NCBI GenBank assembly: GCA_963749875.1
Contig: CAVVOX010000006.1
Coordinates: 152,302 to 216,301, forward strand
Length of the DNA stretch: 64,000 nt
Reading direction: 5' to 3'
Source: JAHQVI01 sp963749875
GTDB lineage: Bacteria; Pseudomonadota; Alphaproteobacteria; Rhizobiales; Rhodomicrobiaceae
Shown: piece after piece, positions 52,991 to 61,287 of the stretch
How the letters are laid out: each line of letters opens with the position of its first letter
How positions within the stretch are numbered: position 1 is the stretch's first letter
Position numbers and translations under genes: made by a program
Notes under the pieces: generated by a model
Told to the model about the DNA's origin: nothing
Databases searched by the model: none
The model's input: the letters and a program-made list of their open reading frames with translations, nothing else

Positions 52991-55573
52991 TCATCCAAAC
53001 ATGCCGGGCGGGTAATGATCGAACTCGGCGTCCTCGCCGGCGGCGGCCATACCGCTGCTGTGGCCGTCCTCTTCGGCACCCGCGCCGTTTGACTCGACGG
53101 CGGATGAGCGGATCGGGGTGTGCGGGATCAGCACGGTGACGGTGGTGCCGACGCCCGGCGCCGAGCGCAGCGTGATCTGTCCGCCATGCAGCTCGACGAT
53201 GCTCTTGACGATGGCGAGACCGAGCCCGGCGCCGCGGTGCTTCGAGCCCTGCGAGCGGCTCTCGAAACGTCCAAAGACACTCTCCTGATATTCCTCCGGG
53301 ATGCCGACGCCGGAATCCTGCACGGCGAAGGCGACCATATTGCCTTCCTTGCGGCAGGACAGCGTGATCAGCGAGCCTTCGGCGGAAAAGCCGATGGCGT
53401 TGGACAGGAGGTGGAAGAGGACCTGCGTCAGGCGCGGACGGTCGGCAAGCATCATGTCGAGATCGGGCGCAATATTGACTTCCAGCGTCATGCCCGATTT
53501 CGCCAGCCGCTCCTTCACGCCCAGCTCGGCGCCTTCCAGAATGTCGCGCACCGCGACCGGCGCCAGCTTCAGCTCGAGCCCGCCTGCGTCGATCGTCGTC
53601 AGATCGAGAATGTCGTTGATGATGGCGAGGAGCTTGGAGCTCGATGTGCGGATGTCTTCCAGATATTCACTCTGCTTGCCTTCGAGCGGCCCGATCGGAG
53701 GCTGGGCGAGCATGTCGGAGAAGCCGATGATGTTGGTGAGCGGCGTGCGCAGCTCATAGGAGATGTGGCTGAGGAAGGTGTTCTTCAGATTATCGGCCGC
53801 CTCCAGCGCTTCATTGCGCTCGATCAGCGCGCTCTCGGCCCGCTTGCTGTCGCTGATGTCGATATAGGTCAGCACGGTGCTGCCATCGGGGAGCGGCACG
53901 CCGGCATAGGCGATGCTCATATCGTCGGGGCGCGTCAGGGTCCCCTCGAAGCTCTCGCGCGTCTCGAATACGCCCGTGACGGCGCGCTTCGCGGTCGCCC
54001 AGGGCTCCGGGCCGTCGAGCAGCGTCTTGCAGCGGGCATGAACGTCGTCGATATGCGGACCGCTTTCGAGAAAGGCGGTGTCGAGGCCCCACATCGTCGT
54101 GAAAGAGGCGTTATAGAGTTTCAGCCGTCCATCGGAGCCGAACAGCGCAACGCCCTCGCGGAGATTTTCCAGCGTTTCCTGCTGCACTTTGATCAACGAA
54201 TTATAGCGGCTTTCGAGCGCGAGCCTTTCGGTCGCGTCATCGAAGAGATAGGTCACGCCGCCGTCCGGCCGGCGGTCGCCGAGCATGTGGATGGTGCGGC
54301 CGTCCGGCAAATACCACCAATCCTCGATCGCCTCGGAGTCTTCCGCGCTCCTGAGCTGATTTTCGCGCCATTTGCGATAGTCGGACTGCTCCGGAAGCTG
54401 GCGCGTCTGGCGGAGATGGTCGAAGAACGCGCCGAGCTGCGGCTTGCCGTCGAGGAAGGCCGGTTCGAGCCGCCACATATCGCGGAAGGTCTGGTTGTAA
54501 AAGCTCAGGCGGTGATCGGCGGCAAAGATGATGACGGCGGTTGCGACCTTGTCGAGCGTGCGCTCATGCGCGGCCATCTGGCGGGAGAGCTTGTCCTGAA
54601 CGTCTTCCAGGGGCGCCACGTCGATGACCGTGCCCGCGCTCGCCCGGCCGACGGGCACGACGATCGTATCGAAACTCCGCCGGTCGCCGGCGACCACGGT
54701 CTGCAGTCTTTTCCGGAAGGTCTCGCCGGCCGCGAGGGACGTATCGGCGGCGCGGCGCTGGCGTGCTTCGAGTAGCTCGCGCTGCTCTTCGATGACCTCG
54801 TCGGCGCGGGCTGCCTCCACCGCCGAGACATAGGCGCGATTCACCCAGGTCAGCCGGCCCTCGGGATCGCGGAACCAGACCGGCATCGGCAGCGCATCGA
54901 GCAGCGCTTTCTGCGTCGCCAGCTCCTCATTGGAGGAGCGCTGCTGGCGCAGCAGATTGGCCATTTCCGTTCGGCGCCCGGCCAGATCGCGGAATTTGAG
55001 ATAATATCCGCCGCCCGATGCGCGCCCTTCGGCCTCGATATGCGGACCTGCGAGGGTCTTCAGCGTCATCTCGAATGGCCGGCCGGCCGATTTCAGTTCC
55101 TGCAGGTGGCGTTCGAGGCTGAGCGCGGCGCCCCGCTCCAGCCAGGACGCAAAGCGCATCAGATTGCGAAGCTTGACCGGAATGCCGAAGCGGGTGTCGA
55201 GCGCATGATTGACCATGCGCGGCGAGCCGTCCGCCTCGAAGGCGACAAGCACCTGCGGCTCGGCCATGACGATCGACTGCGCAACGTCCAGCTCCTGGCG
55301 CAGCGCGTTCATCGCCTCCGCCGCCTGGGCTTCGTTGCGCCGGGCGCGCGCGGCGGCCCGCTGGAGGAGGATCATCGCGCCGGCCGCGGCGAGGATCACA
55401 CCGCTCACAACCGCGAGGACGAACATCTCGCTGACCGCCGCGATGTTGATACCGTCTGCGGGCAGGGGCAGGGCGAGCGCCGGTGCGGAGTAGGCAAGCA
55501 CGGAGGCGGCCGCGCCGGCGAGGCTAGCTGCCCGGCAGGAGTGGCGAATGAGCAGAGAGGCGTCAGCCTGCAT
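52991..55573 (-). CDS. divL: DivL-like PAS pseudokinase (Tyr in place of the phospho-acceptor His)
   Basis: 860 residues from the ATG at 55573; a GTG lies seven codons upstream. An N-terminal membrane segment is followed by several PAS domains (PMPVWFRDPEGRLTWVNRAY, FAADHRLSFYNQTFRDMWRL, FGSDGRLKLYNASFTTMWGL). The H-box reads FLSHISYELRTPL, with Tyr606 where kinases have His, the hallmark of DivL, which in Caulobacter modulates CckA and cell polarity. The HATPase region is intact: N-box HLLSNAIGFS, G1 DSGVGIPEE, G2 GAGLGLAIVKSIVELHGG. The C-terminal tail from TPIRSSAVE to PPGMFG extends beyond the catalytic domain and is shared with the GGDEF-EAL protein. ahcY lies upstream on the same strand. 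Confidence 0.9.
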   Translation of the reverse strand: MQADASLLIRHSCRAASLAGAAASVLAYSAPALALPLPADGINIAAVSEMFVLAVVSGVILAAAGAMILLQRAAARARRNEAQAAEAMNALRQELDVAQSIVMAEPQVLVAFEADGSPRMVNHALDTRFGIPVKLRNLMRFASWLERGAALSLERHLQELKSAGRPFEMTLKTLAGPHIEAEGRASGGGYYLKFRDLAGRRTEMANLLRQQRSSNEELATQKALLDALPMPVWFRDPEGRLTWVNRAYVSAVEAARADEVIEEQRELLEARQRRAADTSLAAGETFRKRLQTVVAGDRRSFDTIVVPVGRASAGTVIDVAPLEDVQDKLSRQMAAHERTLDKVATAVIIFAADHRLSFYNQTFRDMWRLEPAFLDGKPQLGAFFDHLRQTRQLPEQSDYRKWRENQLRSAEDSEAIEDWWYLPDGRTIHMLGDRRPDGGVTYLFDDATERLALESRYNSLIKVQQETLENLREGVALFGSDGRLKLYNASFTTMWGLDTAFLESGPHIDDVHARCKTLLDGPEPWATAKRAVTGVFETRESFEGTLTRPDDMSIAYAGVPLPDGSTVLTYIDISDSKRAESALIERNEALEAADNLKNTFLSHISYELRTPLTNIIGFSDMLAQPPIGPLEGKQSEYLEDIRTSSSKLLAIINDILDLTTIDAGGLELKLAPVAVRDILEGAELGVKERLAKSGMTLEVNIAPDLDMMLADRPRLTQVLFHLLSNAIGFSAEGSLITLSCRKEGNMVAFAVQDSGVGIPEEYQESVFGRFESRSQGSKHRGAGLGLAIVKSIVELHGGQITLRSAPGVGTTVTVLIPHTPIRSSAVESNGAGAEEDGHSSGMAAAGEDAEFDHYPPGMFG

Positions 55574-55750
55574 TGGGCGTCTCCGCGAAAGCACGAGGGG
55601 CGATCACCGGCCCCCCAGCCTTGCCCCTAAATGGACGAATCGCGGGTTACTTTATCCTTAATCAAGCGGCGCGCCCAATCGTTGCGCGTGTATTCCCAAA
55701 AGAATTTCGCGTGAAATTACGTATGCGGGACGGATGGTTGAGGCACAGTC

Positions 55751-55883
55751 ATACCGTCTCTGCTGGATCACTTCCTTGTAGGGTGGGTTGACGCCCCCAC
55801 AAGCGGGCGCAAACCCACCATCTTTGCGATGGGCTTCGCTCCGCTCAACCCATCCTACGGAACGGATTATCCGGAGACGGTAT
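55751..55883. repeat. MITE-like element, copy 1
   Basis: 133 bp bounded by perfect 10-bp inverted repeats, ATACCGTCTC and GAGACGGTAT. Inside, GTAGGGTGGGTTGA faces TCAACCCATCCTAC, giving a long palindromic structure. An inverted copy lies at 57564-57673 on the other side of ahcY. Confidence 0.8.
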
Positions 55884-55905
55884 CATGCCTTCCACGGGCC
55901 ACCTC

Positions 55906-56004
55906 CGTCATTGCGAGCGACCGGAGACCCGCGCGGCAATCCACGAGTTGTCCGGGCCGAAAGTCAATGGATTGCTACGTCGGCTCCGCGTTCTCGCAAC
56001 GACG
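55906..56004. repeat. Palindromic intergenic repeat (CGTCATTGCGAG type)
   Basis: About 99 bp with imperfect inverted ends, CGTCATTGCGAGCG and CGTTCTCGCAACGACG, and an inner pair GGCAATCCA/TGGATTGC. Repeats of this form are widespread between genes in proteobacteria. It lies just after the ahcY stop. Confidence 0.7.
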
Positions 56005-56021
56005 CGAACGGGCATACAAGC

Positions 56022-57431
56022 CTAATAGCGGTAATGCTCCGGCTTGAACGGCCCGGTGTCGCTGACGCCGAGATAGGCGGCCTGCTCCTCGCTCAGCCTG
56101 GTCAGGGTCACGCCCAGCTTGTCGAGATGCAGCGTTGCGACCTTCTCGTCCAGATGTTTGGGCAGCGTGTAGACCTTGTTCTCATATTGGCCGTGATTGG
56201 TCCAAAGCTCGATCTGCGCGAGCACCTGATTGGTGAACGAGGCGCTCATCACGAAGCTGGGATGGCCGGTCGCATTGCCGAGATTGAGCAGGCGGCCTTC
56301 AGACAGGAGCAGGATGCGCTTGCCGTCCGGAAACGCGATCATATCGACCTGCGGCTTGATGTTCGTCCATTTCATGTTCTTCAGGCCGGCGACCTGAATC
56401 TCATTATCGAAATGGCCGATATTGCCGACGATCGCCATGTCCTTCATGGCGCGCATATGATCGACGGTGATCACGTCCTTATTGCCGGTCGCGGTCACGA
56501 AAATATCGGCTTTCGGCGCGGCGTCCTCCATCGTGACGACCTCGAAGCCGTCCATCGCCGCCTGCAGCGCGCAGATCGGGTCGATCTCGGTCACCGCCAC
56601 GCGGGCGCCCGCGCCGCGCAGGGAGAGCGCCGAGCCCTTGCCGACATCGCCATAGCCGCACACGACAGCGGTCTTGCCCGCCATCATCACATCGGTTCCG
56701 CGCCGGATCCCGTCCACGAGGCTCTCGCGGCAGCCATATTTATTGTCGAATTTCGACTTGGTCACACTATCGTTGACGTTGATCGCGGGGAAGGACAGCT
56801 CGCCCTTCTTCTCCATCTGATAAAGCCGCAGCACACCCGTCGTCGTTTCTTCAGAAACACCGCGAATATTCGCCTTCACCTTGGAATACCAGCCCGGCGT
56901 TCTTTCCAAACGCTTCTTGATCGTGGCAAACAGCGCCTCTTCTTCTTCATTCTTCGGCTTGGCGAGGACGGACGCATCGGCCTCCGCCTCGGCGCCGAGA
57001 TTGACGAGGAGCGTCGCATCGCCCCCATCGTCGAGGATCATGTTCGCCGTCTCGCCGCCGGGCCATTCCAGGATGCGGTCGACATAGTCCCAATATTCGG
57101 CGAGCGTCTCGCCCTTCACGGCGAAGACCGGCGTACCCGTTGCGGCAATCGCGGCGGCGGCGTGGTCCTGCGTGGAGAAGATGTTGCACGACGCCCAGCG
57201 CACATTCGCCCCCAAGGCCTGCAATGTTTCGATCAAAACCGCCGTTTGTATGGTCATGTGCAGGCAGCCGGCGATCCGCGCGCCCTTCAGCGGCTGGCCG
57301 GGGCCATACTCCTCGCGCGCCGCCATGAGGCCGGGCATCTCGGTCTCGGCGATGTCCATCTCCTTGCGGCCCCATTCGGCCAGGGAGAGGTCTTTGACGA
57401 TGAAGTCTTGTCCGTTGCTCATATCGTTCAT
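56022..57431 (-). CDS. ahcY: S-adenosylhomocysteine hydrolase
   Basis: 469 residues from the ATG at 57431 (MNDMSNGQDFIVKDLSLAEW), the usual family length; ATGs at 57455 and 57500 would give longer forms. It splits S-adenosylhomocysteine into adenosine and homocysteine, keeping methylation running. NAD-binding VCGYGDVGKGSALSLRGAGARVAVTEIDP, substrate region CNIFSTQDHAAAAIA and the C-terminal KPEHYRY are all present. Inverted MITE-like repeats flank it, and an ArsR-type operator candidate lies upstream. Confidence 0.98.
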   Translation of the reverse strand: MNDMSNGQDFIVKDLSLAEWGRKEMDIAETEMPGLMAAREEYGPGQPLKGARIAGCLHMTIQTAVLIETLQALGANVRWASCNIFSTQDHAAAAIAATGTPVFAVKGETLAEYWDYVDRILEWPGGETANMILDDGGDATLLVNLGAEAEADASVLAKPKNEEEEALFATIKKRLERTPGWYSKVKANIRGVSEETTTGVLRLYQMEKKGELSFPAINVNDSVTKSKFDNKYGCRESLVDGIRRGTDVMMAGKTAVVCGYGDVGKGSALSLRGAGARVAVTEIDPICALQAAMDGFEVVTMEDAAPKADIFVTATGNKDVITVDHMRAMKDMAIVGNIGHFDNEIQVAGLKNMKWTNIKPQVDMIAFPDGKRILLLSEGRLLNLGNATGHPSFVMSASFTNQVLAQIELWTNHGQYENKVYTLPKHLDEKVATLHLDKLGVTLTRLSEEQAAYLGVSDTGPFKPEHYRY

Positions 57432-57505
57432 AGCGGTGGCCTGTTCGGTTCTCATGGGAAGCTGGCCCCTAGCTATAAGGGTGATGGGTGGCGATGGCAA
57501 TAAGG

Positions 57506-57525
57506 ATATAAAGATGTCGTTATAT
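57506..57525. promoter_or_regulatory. Candidate SahR-type operator upstream of ahcY
   Basis: ATATAAAGATGTCGTTATAT is a 20-bp near-palindrome (7 of 8 arm positions match), 75-95 bp before the ahcY start. SahR, an ArsR-family regulator responding to S-adenosylhomocysteine, uses similar AT-rich palindromes before methionine-cycle genes. Assignment is by resemblance recalled, not computed. Confidence 0.45.
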
Positions 57526-57563
57526 GTTTTGGTGGGATGGGGCGTGATTGCTAGGTCCGTAGT

Positions 57564-57673
57564 CCGTAGGATGGGTTGAGCGTCGCGAAACCCATCACAA
57601 GGGTGGTGGGTTTCCGCCCGCTTGTGCGGGCATCAACCCACCCTACAAGGAACCGATCCAGTAGAGGCGGTAT
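57564..57673. repeat. MITE-like element, copy 2 (inverted, one end decayed)
   Basis: Reverse complement matches 55751-55860 over about 110 bp with the same internal length. The outer end ATACCG(C/T)CTCT is retained on the right. The left terminal repeat (beyond CCGTAGG at 57564) is not recognisable. Confidence 0.75.
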
Positions 57674-57701
57674 CGGTCATTTCCATTATTGGAGGCTGCC
57701 G

Positions 57702-59406
57702 TCACTTCATCTTCAGCATGTTGCGAAGGGCGAGGCCGAACAGGAAGATCATCACCGCCGAATAAAGCTTGTGCAGCGCCGACCAGAACGCCACTTGCGG
57801 CGGCACGATGGCGACCGGCGTGCCCCCGCCATAAAGCTCCACGCCATAGAGGCAGCCATAGATCCGGTGAGCGGTGTCGGCGTCGCCATAAAGGATGAGA
57901 AAGCCGTCACGCAGGGCAAGTTCTAGCGCTTCGGTGGGAGCGGAGGTCTGGGAGCGAAGCTCAGCGGAGAGGCCGACGACGCCGATTTCGCCAGCCTGAA
58001 TTGTCTTCGGCGCGCCACGCGGGACATAGCAGAGACGATCCGACTGCCAGGCGTTGTAAACCGTGTCCGCGTAGGCTTCGACTGACGAAGCGCCATGAAA
58101 ACGCGCCAGCGTTCGCTCCCAGGACATGCCGGGGCTTTCACCGAGATAGAAAACGGTGGCAACGGCCACGCCAGCGAGCCACCAGAGCGCGGGCAGGAGA
58201 ATTGAGCGGCCATAATTCGAGAACAGCCCGTAGAACACGCCGGCCCAGAAGCGCCCGAAGCTGAACCAGCCTTCCAGTGCCCAGAAACGGACGGGTAGTG
58301 GCCAATCATGCAGAAAGCGGTCCGAGCGGATCTCGCGGGCGAAAAACTCATGCTCCCGGTCCTGATCGTGCGCCTGGATCGCAAGCCGCTTCAGCGCGCG
58401 CCAGCGGGCGGGGATGTTATGCAGATCGTCCGATGCGGCGATGCCCCGACGGAATCGCCGCCAACAACCGGTCAGAAATCGTTGGGGTAGTGTGGCCTTT
58501 TGCCATAACCAGTGTCGCGTGATCTCCCAAGCCGAAGGCTCGATGTCCTTGCCGTTCGCGTCCTTCTTTTTCTCAAGCGCCGGATAGGCCGGGATCATCC
58601 GCCCGACGACCGTCACATTATCCAGCCGCGGCGCTTCCTCGAAATGCGCCTGGATGAAATCCGGCACATGCTCGAAATGCGCGTCTTCCAGCGTGAATGC
58701 GCGGTCTCCTCTGACGGCGTTGAAATTTGCAGGTCCGAGAAATCTTGCGCGTTCGAACGCGGCATATTGGTCGAATTTGACGAGTGGAAATTGAGCCGCT
58801 TTTTGAAATATCGCGTCATTGAATAAGATGTTGCCGGAAAACGTCGCGCTGTCGAACTGGGTATAGCCGGAAAACGTCGCGCCGTCGAACTGGGCGCCGC
58901 GGGAAAACGTCGCGCTCCCGAACCAGGCGTTGCCGGAAAACGTCGCGCCGTCGAACCAGGCGGTGCCGGAAAACGTCGCGCTGTCGAACTGGGCGTCGCG
59001 GGAAAACGTCGCGCCGTCGAACCAGGCGTCGCGGGGGAATTTGAAGCCGCTGAAATCGACGATTCTGTTTTCAACGGATAGTGTCTTGACAGGCGGATTT
59101 TCCGGCGCGGACTTCTTGATTGACTTCACCTGCATCCACTTCCTTGTAAGGAAGTGGATGCAGGTGAAGTCCGCCTTAGCATCCTCCGTCCAACGGGCTT
59201 TTTCCTTTTCCCAGCGCCCTTCATTCACCATCGCCTCGCGCTCAGTCAGCAGCAGCTCGGCCCAGCCGTTCCAGATCGCCTTCGCGGACTTCATGGGCGA
59301 TGTTGCGCGCCTCGTCCTCCGATTTTCCCTCGGCCAACGCGGCTTTCTTCGCCGCCCGCATCGCCTCGCAGCGCTCGAACAGCGCAATGGTCTCGTCCCG
59401 GTTCAT
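57702..59406 (-). pseudogene. Pentapeptide-repeat membrane protein gene, frameshifted
   Basis: The start is MNRDETIALFERCEAMRAAK (ATG at 59406). The frame changes near 59290: IAHE is followed in another frame by KSAKAIWNGWAELLLTEREAM. The rest is open for about 530 codons. About 17 pentapeptide-like units of the pattern (A)xFxGATFS follow (DAWFDGATFSRDAQFDSATF ...), which fold as a right-handed beta-helix. The C-terminal part has membrane helices (ILLPALWWLAGVAVATVFYL; LYSAVMIFLFGLAL). The function is unknown. A 50-bp perfect palindrome lies in the coding region before the repeats. Confidence 0.8.
59122..59171. repeat. 50-bp perfect palindrome inside the pentapeptide-repeat gene
   Basis: Two 24-bp arms starting GACTTCACCTGCATCC and ending GGATGCAGGTGAAGTC, exact reverse complements, with only GT between them. 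It encodes a DFTCIHFLTRKWMQVKS segment on the coding strand. Confidence 0.9.
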
Positions 59407-59469
59407 GAGCGCCTCTGTCCCGGTTGCCGTCACCTGCGCCGTTAATAGCCGATCACATTCGCCCGCGCC

Positions 59470-60150
59470 AACATGTCGGATTACGGAGAGGGTAAAATTG
59501 GTCCCGTGCTCTCGCGGCTTACTCGACGTCGCCCCGCACTTGATGCGGGGCCTAATCGCCTTAGCAACTCGGCACAGCGCTTGCGGATAAGCGATTGGAC
59601 CCCGGACAAGTGCTGCGCACTTTCCGGGGTGACGAAGGAGGACATGGTTCGTGTGGCGGGAAGATTGGCGTTGGGGCAATGTAGAGGCAAAGCAAACTCT
59701 GTCGCCCCGCACTTGCCTGTCCCGGCCCCGAGCCGGGGATGCGGGGCCTGATCCACATCGCCGCAAACGCATGGCTTGCGGACCAGCCAATGGGCGCCGG
59801 ATTCCCGGATCATGTCCGGGACAGGCAAGTCCTGTGCGACGGAGGGAATAGGCCGAACACAGTGCCTCATAACGATGTCGTTGCCGGACCCGATCCGGCA
59901 ACCTATGCCATTGGCCCATCGGCTTTTAGCGCCCGGCGATTTCCACGGAATGGGTCCGCGGGTCAAGCCCGCGGACGACGGAGGAGGAGACGGTTGGCGC
60001 GGCGCGGCGATTTCAACGGAATGGGTCCGCGGGTCCCCGTGTCAGGCACGAGGCAGGCAAGCCCGCGGACGACGAAGGGGTACGGGTTGGCGCGGCGCGA
60101 CGGCAAAGTGGGATGGCGAGATGAGATGCTCTCCCTCACCCACCCGCCTG
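59470..60150. repeat. Cluster of intergenic palindromes and direct repeats
   Basis: No credible gene. Visible units: CCCCGCA/TGCGGGG (59532-59550); ACCCCGGA...TCCGGGGT (59599-59630); CCCCGCA with inner CCCGGC/GCCGGG (59704-59745); TCCCGGA/TCCGGGA (59803-59822); TTGCCGGA/TCCGGCAA (59880-59901). Two direct repeats beginning GGCGATTTC and containing GAATGGGTCCGCGGGTC lie at 59936 and 60007; the second is interrupted by about 20 extra bases. Such palindromic mosaics are typical of alphaproteobacterial intergenic DNA. Confidence 0.75.
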
Positions 60151-60159
60151 ACGGCGGGA

Positions 60160-60184
60160 GCCCTCTCCCGCCAGGGGAGAGGGC
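60160..60184. terminator. Hairpin after oxyR
   Basis: GCCCTCTC and GAGAGGGC enclose CCGCCAGGG, a few bases beyond the oxyR stop. It closely matches the hairpin at 40735, so it may be a repeated palindrome used as a terminator. Confidence 0.55.
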
Positions 60185-60188
60185 ATGC

Positions 60189-61098
60189 TCACACCCCCAG
60201 CCTCGCCGCATTCGGCGCCGTTTCCCGGATCAGCGCGCCGAGGGCCTCGAAATCGTGGCTTCGCGGGCTGGTGGTGCGCCAGGCGAGGCCGACGGTGCGG
60301 CTCGGCTGCGGCTCGGCGAAGCGCATCAGCCGGATATTGCCCTGCTTCATCTCCACATCGAGGCTGAGCTCGGGCAGCAGGGTCAGCCCGAGGCCGTTCG
60401 CGACCATCTGCACGATGGTGGAAAGGCTCGATGCGCCGAATGTGTCGATGGCGTCGGCCTGGCGGAGCTGACAGACCGAGAGCGCCTGGTCGCGCAGGCA
60501 ATGGCCTTCCTCCAGAAGCAGAAGCCGGTCGTTCTTGAGCAGCTCCGGCGTCGCTTCGACAGCGCCGTGCAAAGGCCGGTCCGACGGCATGGCGAGCAGG
60601 AACCGGTCCTCGAAAAGCGCCAGCGTCTCGACATCCGCCTGCTCGACGGGCAGGGCGAGCAGGAGCAGGTCCAGCCGGCCATCGGCGAGTTCGGCGAGGA
60701 GCGTGTGCGTCTGGGTTTCGCGGATATTCAGATCGAGCGACGGGGTAGCGGGCGCGCAGGAGGGCAGGAGCGGCGGCAGCAGGTAGGGCGCAATGGACGG
60801 GATGACGCCCAGCTGCAGGCGGCCATAGAGCGGGGCGGCGTGGTGGCGGGCGAATTCGCCAAGGTCGCGCACCTCGGCGAGAATGCGGGCGGCGCGGCGC
60901 GGCGACCTCGCGTCCGGCTGGGGTCAGCTCGATGTTCTTGTGCCGGCGCTCGACCAGTTCGACGCCGAGCTTGCGCTCCAGATCCTGAATCTGCGTGGAC
61001 AGGGCCGGCTGGGTGACGGCGCAATGTTCGGCCGCCGCGCCGAAATGGCGGAAGCGGACCAGCGCGTCGAAATAGCGAAGCTGGCGCAGAGTGGGCAT
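60189..61098 (-). pseudogene. oxyR: OxyR hydrogen-peroxide regulator, frameshifted
   Basis: The LysR-type helix-turn-helix is intact (MPTLRQLRYFDALVRFRHFG; VTQPALSTQIQDLERKLGVELVERR). The frame breaks near 60895-60905 in a GCCGCGCCGCGCC stretch (GREVA then another frame RAARILAEVRDLGEFARHH). The sensing domain is otherwise complete and keeps the two redox cysteines with OxyR spacing: EEGHCLRDQALSVC. It lies divergently next to katG, its classic target. One base corrects the frame, so a sequence error is possible. Confidence 0.88.
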
Positions 61099-61118
61099 CG
61101 ATTAGATTTTCTAATCGA
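61098..61118. promoter_or_regulatory. Perfect inverted repeat at the oxyR start (OxyR/LysR-type operator)
   Basis: Arms TCGATTAGA and TCTAATCGA flank TTT. The core fits a T-N11-A LysR box and begins at the first base of the oxyR start codon, 170 bp before katG. A further half-like GATTAG lies near 61151. Confidence 0.65.
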
Positions 61119-61287
61119 GCGTGGCAAAAAGAGCAATTGGCCTTTATCATAGATTAGCAACGCCCTACGGGTGTAAGCGAGGAGGATGTATTGAGGACAC
61201 ATTTACGCATTGTGCGATCGAGCACCCCACGCCTGCCGCGGCGCGTGGGGCAATTCCCAAAGCGAAAGAACACGATCGGAGAGAAAC

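Noticed and set aside
53120..57503. Rightward frames of 551 and 571 codons opposite divL and ahcY
   Set aside because: Antisense shadows of strongly conserved genes.
59520..59910. Repeated hairpins that could suggest a CRISPR array
   Set aside because: Units differ from one another and spacing is irregular; better explained as intergenic palindromes.
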